A DNA stretch of 64,000 bases from an uncultured Alphaproteobacteria bacterium. Its GTDB lineage: Bacteria; Pseudomonadota; Alphaproteobacteria; Micropepsales; Micropepsaceae. The notes below the pieces were generated by a model. That model saw only the letters and a list, made by a program, of their open reading frames with translations, made no database searches and had not been told where the DNA came from. Made by a program: the position numbers and the translations under genes. Of the stretch, positions 1 to 8,823 are shown piece after piece. The stretch is taken from NCBI GenBank assembly GCA_902825865.1, contig CADECX010000001.1:1-64000 (forward strand), given 5' to 3'. Within the stretch, counting starts at the first letter, position 1; every line of letters begins with the position of its first letter.

Positions 1-77
1 CGTGGCTATGCAGTAGTATCAATCACGCTGGTACAAAATATCCGTCAGGCCAAAAGCTTTAGGCACTGCTCATATAC

Positions 78-115
78 AAAAACACCCCCTGACCAATTTC
101 TTGGTTCAGGAGGTG
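78..115 (-). terminator. Rho-independent terminator of the rpsF-rpsR-rplI operon
   Basis: Read on the minus strand, a 12-13 bp imperfect stem (arms 83-94 and 103-115, one bulge) with an 8-base loop is followed by five T residues (A78-A82 on the plus strand). It lies 73 bases past the rplI stop. No gene is seen in 1-77. Confidence 0.75.
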
Positions 116-145
116 CTGTAAAGTTAGTGTTCTTTCTCTTTACCC

Positions 146-169
146 CCCGGTTTGCACCGGGCCTTTTTT
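146..169 (+). terminator. Terminator-like hairpin facing rplI
   Basis: CCCGGT (146-151), a TTGC loop and ACCGGG (156-161) are followed by CC and six T residues on the plus strand. The orientation would stop transcription entering from the left before it runs antisense into rplI. The gene it would serve lies outside the window, so its use is inferred. Confidence 0.5.
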
Positions 170-188
170 ATTCGTTCTGTCAGAAGGC

Positions 189-773
189 TTAAGCTTCTGC
201 TTCTTCGGTGGCTTCCGGCTTGGGACCGGCGCCTTCCTCGAACAGTTCTTCGGCCGCGACCTTGGCTTCCTCGGCCTCGGTCCTGCCCGCCAGCACGTCC
301 TCGCCGCGGGCCTGGCGCTCGGCCTCGTCCTCGCTGCGGGCGACGTTGATGGTGACATTGACCTTCACTTCGGGATGCAGAACCACCGGAATGGTGAACA
401 GGCCGATCGCCTTGATCGCCACGCTGATGGAAACCTGATGGCGGTCCACTTTGAAACCGCCTTTCTCCATGACGTCGGCGATGTCGCGGGGCGACACTGA
501 ACCATAAAGCTGGCCGCGATCGCCGGCTTGGCGGATCAGGGTGAACGACTTGCCATCCAATTTCTTGGCGATGGCATCGGCGTCCTTCTTGCGTTCCAGA
601 TTATGGGCTTCCAGCTGTGTCTTTTGGCCCTGGAAATATTCGCGGTTCGCCTTGGTGGCGCGCAACGCCTTCTTCTTGGGCAGAAGGAAATTGCGGGCAA
701 AGCCGTCCTTGACGCGGACTTCGTCGCCCATCTGGCCCAGCTTTTCCACGCGTTCGAGCAGGATCACTTGCAT
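189..773 (-). CDS. rplI: 50S ribosomal protein bL9
   Basis: Large-subunit protein bL9 at the base of the L1 stalk, 194 residues. The N-terminal [19 protein letters not shown] and the following [12 protein letters not shown] segment are the family hallmark. The linker helix and C-terminal domain follow to about residue 148. The remaining 46 residues are an acidic Glu/Ala-rich tail absent from shorter homologues such as the E. coli protein; comparable tails are common in alphaproteobacteria. It is the last gene of the operon, 10 bases after rpsR, with a GGAG ribosome site 8 bases before ATG that overlaps that short gap. Confidence 0.97.
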   Translation of the reverse strand: MQVILLERVEKLGQMGDEVRVKDGFARNFLLPKKKALRATKANREYFQGQKTQLEAHNLERKKDADAIAKKLDGKSFTLIRQAGDRGQLYGSVSPRDIADVMEKGGFKVDRHQVSISVAIKAIGLFTIPVVLHPEVKVNVTINVARSEDEAERQARGEDVLAGRTEAEEAKVAAEELFEEGAGPKPEATEEAEA

Positions 774-783
774 GGCTTGCTCC

Positions 784-1119
784 TTACTTCACGACGTAGG
801 GCAGCAGCGCCATGAAGCGGGCGCGCTTGATGGCGTTGGCCAGGATGCGCTGCTTCTTGTTGCTGACCGCGGTGATGCGGGCCGGCACGATCTTGCCGCG
901 CTCGGAAATGAAGCGCTGCAGGAGCTTGACGTCCTTGTAGTCGATCTTGGGCGCGTTATCGCCCGAGAAGGGGCAGGTCTTCTTGCGGCGGAAGAAGGGA
1001 CGGCGGGCGCCGTCCTCACGTCCACCGCGGCCGCCTTCGCGGTCGCCGCCGCGTCCGCCGTCACGATCGCCACCACGTCCGCCTTCGCGGCCGCCGTCTC
1101 GGTTGCCACCATAGCTCAT
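784..1119 (-). CDS. rpsR: 30S ribosomal protein bS18 with Gly/Arg/Asp-rich N-terminal extension
   Basis: Small-subunit protein bS18, the partner of bS6, 111 residues. The conserved core starts near residue 40 ([13 protein letters not shown]) and runs through [20 protein letters not shown] to the end. Residues 2-37 are an added low-complexity tract of GGR, RDGG and RGGD repeats, so the protein is about 30 residues longer than usual. The only in-frame ATG before the core overlaps the rpsF stop as ATGA (1116-1119) and has GAGGAG about 8 bases upstream, so the extension appears to be translated. The repeats are also visible in the DNA. Confidence 0.96.
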   Translation of the reverse strand: MSYGGNRDGGREGGRGGDRDGGRGGDREGGRGGREDGARRPFFRRKKTCPFSGDNAPKIDYKDVKLLQRFISERGKIVPARITAVSNKKQRILANAIKRARFMALLPYVVK

Positions 1120-1484
1120 ATCAGGATCTCCTCAGCTTCGCCTTCGGGCTTGCCTTCGGGCTTGTCGTCACGGCGGGCCTTGCTCGACGAGGTGTCGAAC
1201 TGGTCCACCTTGACGGTGATGTAGCGCAGCACGTCTTCGTTGATCTTGAGCTGGCGTTCCAGCTCGATCACGGCGGCGGCGGGGGCGTTGATGTTCAGCA
1301 GGACGTAATGGCCCTTGCGGTTCTTCTTGATGCGGTAAGCCAGACCGCGCAGGCCCCAATATTCCTGCTTTTCGATCTTGCCGTTTTCGCCTTCGACGAT
1401 GGTCTTGAGATGGGTGGCCAGTGCGTCCACCTGTTGGGCGCTGATATCCTGGCGCGCGATCAAAAGATGCTCATAAAGAGCCAT
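1116..1484 (-). CDS. rpsF: 30S ribosomal protein bS6
   Basis: bS6, 122 residues, starting [14 protein letters not shown] frame-consistent ATG 30 bases upstream exists, but the start at 1484 matches the family N-terminus and has GGGAG at the right distance. The C-terminus is Lys/Glu-rich, as in homologues whose tail can be glutamylated. It is the first gene of rpsF-rpsR-rplI and overlaps rpsR by four bases, which implies coupled synthesis of the bS6:bS18 pair. Confidence 0.97.
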   Translation of the reverse strand: MALYEHLLIARQDISAQQVDALATHLKTIVEGENGKIEKQEYWGLRGLAYRIKKNRKGHYVLLNINAPAAAVIELERQLKINEDVLRYITVKVDQFDTSSSKARRDDKPEGKPEGEAEEILI

Positions 1485-1610
1485 CTTGCTCCCTTTCCTT
1501 TGGCCGCGGAGCAAAAGCGGGAGGGATCCCGATTTTGTTTTGGCTCGCCCGGGACGCGCACAATGCGCAAACCCTCGTAAGAGGGCCCCGGCCGACCGCA
1601 GCCGTTGAGG
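1485..1610 (-). promoter_or_regulatory. rpsF leader, possible bS6:bS18 autoregulatory RNA
   Basis: The leader between the promoter and rpsF is about 125 bases and can fold. One hairpin is CCCTC-TTAC-GAGGG (1572-1585 on the plus strand). A second arm pair, TGCGCA/TGCGCG, follows directly. In many bacteria the rpsF leader carries an element bound by the bS6:bS18 complex. Position and length fit, but I did not confirm the conserved bulge motif, so the regulatory role is inference. Confidence 0.35.
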
Positions 1611-1615
1611 TCGGG

Positions 1616-1644
1616 TCTATAGAGAAAAGCCCCGGTTGCGGCAA
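1616..1644 (-). promoter_or_regulatory. Sigma-70 type promoter for rpsF-rpsR-rplI
   Basis: On the minus strand TTGCCG (1639-1644) and TATAGA (1616-1621) are separated by exactly 17 bases, close to the housekeeping consensus. Transcription would start near 1609 and give a leader of about 125 bases. Confidence 0.7.
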
Positions 1645-1769
1645 GTCATGGCCTGGAACCCAATAATCCTTTTCTATATCAAAGGCTTGTGGATGGCTGC
1701 GCCGCTATGGGTGCACGGCTTGTAATCCTGCCGGTCCTGACTGAGGCTCGGCCAAAGGGTTGGGGGACA

Positions 1770-3041
1770 ATGCAAAACAGCAAATCCGAGGCGGACGCGA
1801 TCCTGCGCCGCGCCGCCTGGCGGCTGGTGCCGCTGATCCTGTTTATGTACGTCGCCAGCTTCCTCAACCGGGTGAATGTCGGCTTCGCCGCCCTGACCAT
1901 GAACCAGGATCTGGGCTTCACGCCGGAAATCTATGGCATCGGCGCGGGCATTTTCTTCTGGGGCTATTTTCTCTTCGAGCTGCCCTCCAACCTGATCATG
2001 GAAAAGGTCGGCGCCCGGCTATGGCTGGCGCGCATCATGCTGACCTGGGCCGTCATCTCAGGCGCCACGGCCTTTGTGCAGGGGCCGTACAGTTTCTATC
2101 TGGTGCGCTTTCTGCTGGGCTTGGCGGAAGCGGGTTTTTATCCCGGCATCCTGCTCTATTTCACCTACTGGTTTCCCTCGGCGACGCGCGCCCGCATCCT
2201 GGCCATTTTCTGTGCCGGCATTCCCATCTCCAACATCATCGGCGCGCCGCTGTCGGCCTGGCTGTTGGGCCTGGAAGCGCACGGCCTGCATGGCTGGCAA
2301 TGGATGTACATATTGGAAGCCATTCCGACCTTCGGGCTGGGACTGCTGGCCTTGTGGGCGCTGCCCGACAATCCGGCCAAGGCGCACTTCCTCAACGCGC
2401 GCGAAAAGGAAATTGTGCTGGCGCGCCTGGCGGCGGATGAGAAACCGCAAGTGCATGGCCTCAAGGAAATGTTGCGGGACTGGCGGGTCTGGGCCCTGAT
2501 CATTCCCGATTTCTGCATCGTGTTCGGCATCTATTCTTTGGGACTGTGGATGCCGCAGATGATCCAGGCGATGGGCTATACCAACATTGAGACCGGCTGG
2601 ATCGTGATGATCCCCTATCTCTTTTCGATGCTCATTTTGTGGGTGATGGGGGTGTCCAGCGACCGGACCGGCAAGCGCGCCTTGCACTTTTCGCTGTCGG
2701 CGCTGATCGCCGCCGCCGGCTACACGGTCGCGGCGATCGGCGGCAATGACGCCATCGTCATAGCCGGCTTCTGCCTGGTGTCGGGCGGCGTCTATGCCGG
2801 CCTCTCGACCTTCTGGACCGTTCCGCCGCTGTTTCTGGGCGGCACCGCGGCGGCGGGCGCCTTCGCCCTGATCAACAGTTTCGGCAATCTCAGCGGCTTC
2901 TTCGGACCCGCGGCGGTGGGATGGTTGCGCCAGCTCACCGGCGATTATCGCGCCGGGCTTTGGATGTGCGTGGCGGTGCTGGTGCTGGGGGCGCTTTCCA
3001 TGCAGCTTCTGTCCAGCAGCTTTACCCGCAAGCCGCAATGA
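1770..3041 (+). CDS. MFS transporter, anion:cation symporter type (tandem copy 1)
   Basis: Twelve-helix major facilitator carrier of 423 residues. MYVASFLNRVNVGFAALTMN in helix 1 and the LFELPSNLIMEKVGAR loop 2-3 motif are typical of the ACS subfamily, whose members move organic anions such as tartrate, phthalate or hydroxyphenylacetate; the substrate here is unknown. The ATG at 1770 follows GGGGG by 4-5 bases and is preferred over a longer in-frame start at 1689. It overlaps the next gene by ATGA, so the two carriers are probably co-translated. No catabolic enzymes adjoin that would point to a substrate. Confidence 0.9.
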   Translation: MQNSKSEADAILRRAAWRLVPLILFMYVASFLNRVNVGFAALTMNQDLGFTPEIYGIGAGIFFWGYFLFELPSNLIMEKVGARLWLARIMLTWAVISGATAFVQGPYSFYLVRFLLGLAEAGFYPGILLYFTYWFPSATRARILAIFCAGIPISNIIGAPLSAWLLGLEAHGLHGWQWMYILEAIPTFGLGLLALWALPDNPAKAHFLNAREKEIVLARLAADEKPQVHGLKEMLRDWRVWALIIPDFCIVFGIYSLGLWMPQMIQAMGYTNIETGWIVMIPYLFSMLILWVMGVSSDRTGKRALHFSLSALIAAAGYTVAAIGGNDAIVIAGFCLVSGGVYAGLSTFWTVPPLFLGGTAAAGAFALINSFGNLSGFFGPAAVGWLRQLTGDYRAGLWMCVAVLVLGALSMQLLSSSFTRKPQ

Positions 3042-4330
3042 TTTCCGCCGATATCAGGGAAAAATCGGATCGCATCCTGAACCGCGCGGCGTGGCGGCTG
3101 ATTCCCTTCATGGTGCTGATGTATGTGGTCAGCTTCCTGGACCGGGTGAATATCTCCTTCGCCGCGCTGGAGATGAATCAGGATCTGGGTTTCTCGCCCC
3201 AGGTGTATGGCTTCGCCTCCGGCATTTTCTTCTTCGGCTATTTCCTGTTCGAAGTGCCGTCCAACCTGATGCTTCAGAAAGTAGGGGCGCGGATATGGAT
3301 GTGCCGCATCTGCGTCACCTGGGGCCTGCTGTCCATGCTGACCGCCTTTGTGAAAGACCCGGTCAGTTTTTCCGTCGTGCGCTTTCTGCTGGGCGCGGCG
3401 GAGGCGGGGCTCTATCCCGGCATGGTTCTCTACATGACCTACTGGTTTCCCAGTTCGACCCGGGCGCGCTTTATCGCGCTTTTCCTGGCGGGCGTACCCT
3501 TGTCCAATGTGATCGGGGCGCCGATTTCCGGCTGGCTGCTGGGTCTTTCCGGCCATGGCCTGGCGGGCTGGCAATGGATGCTGATTCTGGAAGGAATCCC
3601 TTCGCTGGTCTGCGGTGTGGCGACTCTGTGGTTTTTGCCCGATGGCCCCGCCAAGGCAAAATGGCTGAGTGACGATGAGAAGCGCATCATCGCCGCGCGC
3701 CTGGCAGCCGAGCCCCCCGGCGCGCTGCATGGCTTCAAGGAGATGCTGTTCGACAAACGAATCTGGATTTTGATGATCCCGGATTTTTCCATCGTCATTG
3801 CGCTCTATGGCCTGAACCTGTGGCAACCGCAGATGATCAAGGCGATGGGCTATTCCAATATCCAGACCGGCTTCATCGTGGCGCTGCCTTATCTCTTGGC
3901 GATGGGCGCTATGGTCGGGCTGGGATATTCCAGCGACCGCAGCGGCGAGCGTGCCAAGCATGTCGCCTTCGGCGCCTTTATGGGGGCCATCGGCATGGCG
4001 GGCGCCGTGCTCTTGACCAATCACAATGCCGTCTTTGCCTCACTGTGCCTGGCATGCTGCGGCATCTATGCCGCGCTGGCGGTGTTCTGGACCTTGCCGT
4101 CTTCGTTGCTGCGTGGCACAGCGGCGGCGGCGGGATTGGCTCTGCTCAACAGCTTTTCCAATCTGGGCGGCTTTTTCGGGCCTTACCTGATGGGCTGGGC
4201 CAGGCAGACGACAGGCAACTTTACCCTTGGCATGCTGTTATTGTCGGGAATGCTGGTGCTGGCGGGGGTATCGGTGATTATGATTGGCCGGGCCTTTTTC
4301 TCGCATCTTGACTCGCAGAAGCCCTCTTGA
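3038..4330 (+). CDS. MFS transporter, anion:cation symporter type (tandem copy 2)
   Basis: Second MFS carrier, 430 residues, clearly paralogous to its upstream neighbour along its whole length: same helix-1 motif (SFLDRVNISFAALEMNQDLGF), same YFLFEVPSNLMLQKVGAR loop, same TYWFPSSTRARF segment. This indicates a tandem duplication that has since diverged. ATG at 3038 shares bases with the stop of copy 1 (ATGA). A long in-frame extension back to 2921 lies inside copy 1 and is rejected as a start. Substrate unknown. Confidence 0.9.
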   Translation: MISADIREKSDRILNRAAWRLIPFMVLMYVVSFLDRVNISFAALEMNQDLGFSPQVYGFASGIFFFGYFLFEVPSNLMLQKVGARIWMCRICVTWGLLSMLTAFVKDPVSFSVVRFLLGAAEAGLYPGMVLYMTYWFPSSTRARFIALFLAGVPLSNVIGAPISGWLLGLSGHGLAGWQWMLILEGIPSLVCGVATLWFLPDGPAKAKWLSDDEKRIIAARLAAEPPGALHGFKEMLFDKRIWILMIPDFSIVIALYGLNLWQPQMIKAMGYSNIQTGFIVALPYLLAMGAMVGLGYSSDRSGERAKHVAFGAFMGAIGMAGAVLLTNHNAVFASLCLACCGIYAALAVFWTLPSSLLRGTAAAAGLALLNSFSNLGGFFGPYLMGWARQTTGNFTLGMLLLSGMLVLAGVSVIMIGRAFFSHLDSQKPS

Positions 4331-4346
4331 TTTGTCTCGCCCCACA

Positions 4347-5291
4347 ATGACTCGCGCATTTCTTTATCCCGGTCAGGGCAGCCAGAAAGTCGGCATGGGC
4401 AAGGAGCTGGCCGATGCTTTCGCGTCCGCGCGCGAGGTCTTCCAGGAAGTGGACGATGCGCTGTCCCAGAAGCTGTCCAAGCTGATGTGGGAAGGTCCCG
4501 AGAGTGATCTTGTGCTGACCGAAAATGCCCAGCCCGCCATCATGGCCGCCTCGATCGCGGTGGTGCGGATTCTGGAAAAGGAGATGGGGCTGGATGTCGC
4601 CAAGCACGCGTATCTGGTGGCCGGTCACAGTCTGGGGGAATATTCCGCGCTTTGTGCTGCCGGCGCTTTCAGCCTGGCCGATACCGCGCGGCTTTTGAAA
4701 ACACGCGGCCAGGCCATGCAATCGGCGGTGCCGGTGGGCGAGGGCGGCATGACCGCCTTGATCGGCGCCGATATCGAACAGGCCGAAGAGGTCGCCAAGG
4801 AGGCCGCCGCCGCTGGCGGCGTCTGTGTCGTCGCCAATGACAATGCGCCGGGCCAGGTGGTGATCTCTGGCACCTTGGAGGCGCTGGCCCGCGCCGGCGA
4901 AATCGCCAAGGCCAAAGGCATCAAGCGCGCCTTGCCGCTGGCGGTGTCCGCGCCCTTTCATTGTCCCTTGATGCAGCCCGCCGCCGACAAGATGGCCGAG
5001 GCGCTTAGCGCCGTCACCATCCGCCCGCTGGCGGTCCCGGTGCTGGCCAATGTCACGGCCAAGGAAGCGAGCAATCCCGATCATGTCCGCCAGTTGTTGG
5101 TGGAGCAGGTGACGGGACGGGTACGCTGGCGCGAAAGCATGTTGGCGCTTCGCGGCCTGACGGTGGATGTGACGGTGGAATTCGGCGGCGGCAAAGTGCT
5201 GACCGGCATGGTCAAGCGGATTGATCCCGAACTCAAGATGATCACTCTAGATACTGCCGCCGACCTGGAAGCTTTCGGCAAAACATTATGA
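4347..5291 (+). CDS. fabD: Malonyl-CoA:ACP transacylase
   Basis: Transfers malonyl from CoA to acyl-carrier protein, the committed supply step of type II fatty-acid synthesis. Length is 314 residues. GQGSQKVGMG near residue 8 forms the oxyanion region. The nucleophile is Ser95 in GHSLGEYSA, and the catalytic His is His205 in PFHCPL. Start at 4347 (MTRAFLYPGQG) matches the family; the ribosome site is weak. It heads the fabD-fabG-acpP-fabF block and is separated from fabG by two REP-like palindromes. Confidence 0.96.
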   Translation: MTRAFLYPGQGSQKVGMGKELADAFASAREVFQEVDDALSQKLSKLMWEGPESDLVLTENAQPAIMAASIAVVRILEKEMGLDVAKHAYLVAGHSLGEYSALCAAGAFSLADTARLLKTRGQAMQSAVPVGEGGMTALIGADIEQAEEVAKEAAAAGGVCVVANDNAPGQVVISGTLEALARAGEIAKAKGIKRALPLAVSAPFHCPLMQPAADKMAEALSAVTIRPLAVPVLANVTAKEASNPDHVRQLLVEQVTGRVRWRESMLALRGLTVDVTVEFGGGKVLTGMVKRIDPELKMITLDTAADLEAFGKTL

Positions 5292-5320
5292 CCTCACCCT
5301 TCGACAAGCTCAGGGTGAGG
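5292..5320 (+). repeat. REP-like palindrome, left copy
   Basis: A 9-base inverted repeat (CCTCACCCT ... AGGGTGAGG) encloses an 11-base loop TCGACAAGCTC. It starts at the base after the fabD stop codon. The loop is the reverse complement of the loop in the next element, so the two are arranged head to head. Confidence 0.75.
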
Positions 5321-5333
5321 ACTTAAACTCAAT

Positions 5334-5362
5334 CCTCATGCTGAGCTTGTCGAAGCATGAGG
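5334..5362 (-). repeat. REP-like palindrome, right copy in inverse orientation
   Basis: The stem is CCTCATGCT ... AGCATGAGG around loop GAGCTTGTCGA, the reverse complement of the first element's loop. It ends 15 bases before the fabG start. Short elements with a CTTCGACAAGCTCAG core are widespread between genes in many alphaproteobacterial genomes. Confidence 0.75.
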
Positions 5363-5377
5363 GCCAAGGAAAAGCAT

Positions 5378-6118
5378 ATGTTTGACCTCACAGGTAAGAC
5401 AGCACTGGTTACGGGTGCATCCGGCGGTATCGGCGGCGCCATCGCCAAGGCGCTGCACGGCCAGGGCGCCAAAGTCGTGCTTTCCGGCACGCGTGTTGAA
5501 GCGCTGGAGGCGCTGAAGGCCGAGCTTGGCGGCAACGCTTTTATCGCTCAGGCCAATCTGTCCGACATCGCATCCGTCGAAGCGCTGCCCAAGGCGGCGG
5601 AAGAAGCCGCCGGTTCGCCCATCGATATCCTGGTCAACAATGCCGGCATCACCAAAGACAATCTCTTCATGCGCATGAAGGATGACGAGTGGGATCAGGT
5701 GATCGCGGTCAATCTCACCGCCGCCTTCCGCCTGTCGCGCGCCGTGCTGCGCGGCATGATGAAAAAGCGCTGGGGCCGAATCATCCAAATCACTTCGATC
5801 GTCGCGGCCACCGGCAATCCGGGCCAGGGCAATTATGCCGCCGCCAAAGCGGGGCTGATCGGCATGACCAAGAGCCTGGCCGCCGAAGTCGCCTCGCGCA
5901 ACATCACCGTCAATGCGGTGGCGCCCGGCTTCATCCAAACCGCAATGACCGACGTCCTCAGCGATCAGCAGAAAGAGTTGGTCGGCCAGCGAATCCCCGC
6001 CGGACGCATGGGCATGCCGCAGGAAATCGCCGCCGCCGTTGCCTATCTGGCCAGCGAGGAAGCGGCCTATGTCACCGGCGAAACCATTCATATCAATGGC
6101 GGGATGGCGATGATATGA
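5378..6118 (+). CDS. fabG: 3-oxoacyl-ACP reductase
   Basis: NADPH-dependent reduction of 3-ketoacyl-ACP in fatty-acid elongation; short-chain dehydrogenase fold, 246 residues. TGASGGIGG is the cofactor loop and NNAG the structural motif. The catalytic triad is Ser140, Tyr153 and Lys157. ATG at 5378 is preceded by AAGGA at good spacing; an ATG at 5357 falls inside the REP-like repeat and is unlikely. Its place between fabD and acpP supports FabG rather than another SDR. Confidence 0.96.
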   Translation: MFDLTGKTALVTGASGGIGGAIAKALHGQGAKVVLSGTRVEALEALKAELGGNAFIAQANLSDIASVEALPKAAEEAAGSPIDILVNNAGITKDNLFMRMKDDEWDQVIAVNLTAAFRLSRAVLRGMMKKRWGRIIQITSIVAATGNPGQGNYAAAKAGLIGMTKSLAAEVASRNITVNAVAPGFIQTAMTDVLSDQQKELVGQRIPAGRMGMPQEIAAAVAYLASEEAAYVTGETIHINGGMAMI

Positions 6119-6259
6119 TAGGAAAAACAATAGCTTAAATGGTAGATTGGCGGGACCGGAAGGTTTATGTTACCTAACCGCCCACCCCACGAAGCACCAA
6201 TTGTGTGGCCCGGCGTTGTTCTACTGCCGGTTTGAAATCTAGGAGAGGCTTACAAGTCC

Positions 6260-6499
6260 ATGAGCGATACTGCCGAGCGCGTGAAGAAGATCGTCGTCGA
6301 ACATCTCAATGTCGATGCCGACAAGGTCACCGACACCGCGTCCTTCATCGAAGACCTGGGCGCCGACAGCCTCGATACCGTCGAGCTGGTCATGGCGTTT
6401 GAAGAGGAATTCGGCATCGAAATCCCCGACGACGCGGCGGAATCCATTGTGACGGTCGGTGACGCCGTCAAGTATATCGACAAAGCGAACGCCGCCTGA
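6260..6499 (+). CDS. acpP: Acyl carrier protein
   Basis: Carries the growing acyl chain on 4'-phosphopantetheine. Length is 79 residues, highly acidic, with the modification site Ser37 in GADSLDTVE. The 141-base gap upstream makes an own promoter likely, but I could not find a convincing one. AGGAGAG lies 13-14 bases before ATG, longer than usual spacing. fabF follows after 24 bases. Confidence 0.98.
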   Translation: MSDTAERVKKIVVEHLNVDADKVTDTASFIEDLGADSLDTVELVMAFEEEFGIEIPDDAAESIVTVGDAVKYIDKANAA

Positions 6500-6523
6500 T
6501 CTGGCGCAAAAGGTCTTAAGCCT

Positions 6524-7780
6524 ATGCGCAGGGTCGTCGTTACGGGCCTGGGTCTCGTCACGCCGCTGGCTTGCGGCGTGGAAGAGACTTGGGCGCGTCT
6601 GCTTGCCGGACAGTCAGGCGCCAGCGCCATCACCAAGTTCAAGACCGACGATCTGCCGACCAAGATCGCCTGTCAGGTGCCGCGCGGCGACGGCTCGGAT
6701 GGCAGCTTCAATCCCGATCAGTGGGTGGATGCCAAAGAGCAAAGGCGCATGGATGATTTCATCATCTATGGCCTGGCCGCCGCCAAACAGGCGGTGCGCG
6801 ATTCCGGCTGGGAAGCCAAGAGCCTGGAACAGCAGTACCGCACCGGGGTCTCGATCGGGTCCGGCATCGGCGGGCTGACGGGCATCGAGGAAGCCTCGAT
6901 CCTGGTGCATGAAAAAGGCCCGCGACGGCTGTCGCCCTTCTTCATTCCCGGCCGGCTGATCAATCTTGTCTCCGGTTATGTCTCCATCGAGCATGGCTTC
7001 AAGGGCCCCAATCATTCGGTGGTGACGGCCTGCGCCACCGGCGCCCATGCCATCGGCGATTCCGCGCGCATGATCGCTTTCGACGATGCCGATGTGATGA
7101 TCGCGGGCGGCGCCGAAAGCGCGGTCTGCCGCATCGGCATCGCCGGCTTTAATGCCTGCCGCGCCTTATCGACCGGCTTCAACGACACCCCGACCAAGGC
7201 ATCGCGGCCCTATGACAAGGACCGCGACGGCTTTGTCATGGGCGAGGGCGCCGGGGTGGTGGTGCTGGAGGAATTGGAACATGCCAAGGCGCGCGGCGCG
7301 AAAATCTATGGCGAAGTGACGGGCTATGGCCTTTCGGGCGATGCCTATCACATCACCGCGCCGTCGGAAGACGGCGATGGCGGTTATCGCGCCATGCAGA
7401 TGGCGCTCAAGCGCGCCGGCATCGCGGCCTCCGATATCGACTATGTCAATGCCCATGGCACCTCGACCATGGCGGACGGGATCGAGCTGGCCGCGGTGGA
7501 GCGGGTGCTCGGCAATGCCGCTGCCAAGACGGCGATGTCCTCGACCAAATCCTCGATCGGTCACCTTCTGGGCGCCGCCGGTTCGGTGGAAGCGATCTTC
7601 AGCCTGCTCGCCATGCGCGACGGCATTGTGCCGCCCACCATCAATCTGGAAAATCCCGACGTCACCACCAGTATCGATCTGGTGCCGCTCAAGGCGCAGA
7701 AGCGTGACGTCAATGTCGCCATGTCCAACAGCTTCGGTTTCGGCGGCACCAACGCCGCGCTGATCTTCAGCAAACTGTGA
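6524..7780 (+). CDS. fabF: 3-oxoacyl-ACP synthase II
   Basis: Elongating condensing enzyme of fatty-acid synthesis, 418 residues, thiolase fold. Catalytic Cys170 lies in TACATGAH, His311 in HGTST and His347 in GHLLGAAG: the Cys-His-His triad of the KAS I/II class. Start MRRVVVTGLGLVTPL is canonical. The stop overlaps the GTG start of mltG by four bases (GTGA), so the two are coupled. Confidence 0.97.
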   Translation: MRRVVVTGLGLVTPLACGVEETWARLLAGQSGASAITKFKTDDLPTKIACQVPRGDGSDGSFNPDQWVDAKEQRRMDDFIIYGLAAAKQAVRDSGWEAKSLEQQYRTGVSIGSGIGGLTGIEEASILVHEKGPRRLSPFFIPGRLINLVSGYVSIEHGFKGPNHSVVTACATGAHAIGDSARMIAFDDADVMIAGGAESAVCRIGIAGFNACRALSTGFNDTPTKASRPYDKDRDGFVMGEGAGVVVLEELEHAKARGAKIYGEVTGYGLSGDAYHITAPSEDGDGGYRAMQMALKRAGIAASDIDYVNAHGTSTMADGIELAAVERVLGNAAAKTAMSSTKSSIGHLLGAAGSVEAIFSLLAMRDGIVPPTINLENPDVTTSIDLVPLKAQKRDVNVAMSNSFGFGGTNAALIFSKL

Positions 7781-8799
7781 AGCGGCTGTTTGTCATTCTG
7801 GTGCTCCTCGCGGTGATCGCCGCCGGGGTGGTGGAATGGACCATGGCCGCCTGGCAGGCGCCGGGCGCACCCGCCGCCGGCGGCAAGGAAACGATAGTCC
7901 TGATCGCGCCCGGTTCGCGCACCCATGCGGTGGCGCAAATGCTGCAGGACAAAGGCGCGATCAAGTCCGCACTGTTGCTGGAAGTGAATTTGCGGCTGCG
8001 CCGCATGGCCACAAGGATCAAGGCGGGCGAGTATGCCATTCCCTCGGGGGCCTCGATGGCGCAGATCGCCGGGATTTTGGTCGAGGGCAAGTCCATCCAG
8101 CACAGGCTCACCGCCGCCGAAGGCCTGACCAGCGACATGATCTGGAAGCTGGTGCAGGCCGATCCCGTGCTGACGGGCGATGCCGGTCCGGTTCCGGACG
8201 AAGGCAGCCTGCTGCCGGAGACCTATCTCTTCACGCGTGGCGAAACCCGCACCGGTCTGCTGGACAAGATGGCGAAGGCGCAGAAAGAGGCCCTGGAACA
8301 GCAATGGGCGGGGCGCGCCGAAGGACTGCCGCTGCGCGATATGCGCGAAGCGGTGATTCTGGCTTCGATCGTGGAAAAGGAAACCGCGCTGCCGGAAGAG
8401 CGCCGTCACATCGCCGCGGTGTTCGTCAACCGGCTGAAGATCGGCATGCGGCTGCAGACCGATCCCACCATCATTTACGGTCTGACCAAGGGCTATCCCT
8501 TGGGCCGCGGCATCCGCCGGAGCGAGCTGGAGCGCGCCACGCCCTACAATACCTATGTGATCGCCGGTCTGCCGCCGGGGCCGATCTGCAATCCGGGCAA
8601 GGAATCCATTGCCGCCGTGCTCGATCCTGAGCAAAGCAACGATCTGTATTTTGTCGCCACCGGCCGCGGCGGCCATGCCTTCGCATCCACTGTCGCGCAG
8701 CAGGCCCGCAATGTGGCGGCCTATCGCGCCTTCGAGCGCAAAAATCGGGCCGCCGCCGATGATGGATCACAGGTGACAGGCGCGCGCCGCGCGCGGTAA
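7777..8799 (+). CDS. mltG: Endolytic murein transglycosylase MltG
   Basis: Inner-membrane lytic transglycosylase (YceG family) that cleaves nascent glycan strands and influences chain length. Length is 340 residues with one N-terminal membrane helix (residues 3-20) and a periplasmic catalytic domain. The conserved acidic segment EKETALPEER and the following QTDPTIIYGL and YNTYVIAGLPPGPI blocks are diagnostic. The start codon is GTG at 7777, coupled to fabF. The fabF-mltG-yicC-gmk order is common in alphaproteobacteria. Confidence 0.95.
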   Translation: MKRLFVILVLLAVIAAGVVEWTMAAWQAPGAPAAGGKETIVLIAPGSRTHAVAQMLQDKGAIKSALLLEVNLRLRRMATRIKAGEYAIPSGASMAQIAGILVEGKSIQHRLTAAEGLTSDMIWKLVQADPVLTGDAGPVPDEGSLLPETYLFTRGETRTGLLDKMAKAQKEALEQQWAGRAEGLPLRDMREAVILASIVEKETALPEERRHIAAVFVNRLKIGMRLQTDPTIIYGLTKGYPLGRGIRRSELERATPYNTYVIAGLPPGPICNPGKESIAAVLDPEQSNDLYFVATGRGGHAFASTVAQQARNVAAYRAFERKNRAAADDGSQVTGARRAR

Positions 8800-8823
8800 C
8801 GTCCCTGGCCTTCGGAGCAGATC

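Noticed and set aside
1..77. Possible tail of an RNA gene at the left edge
   Set aside because: No tRNA, tmRNA or other RNA fold could be recognised in the bases available.
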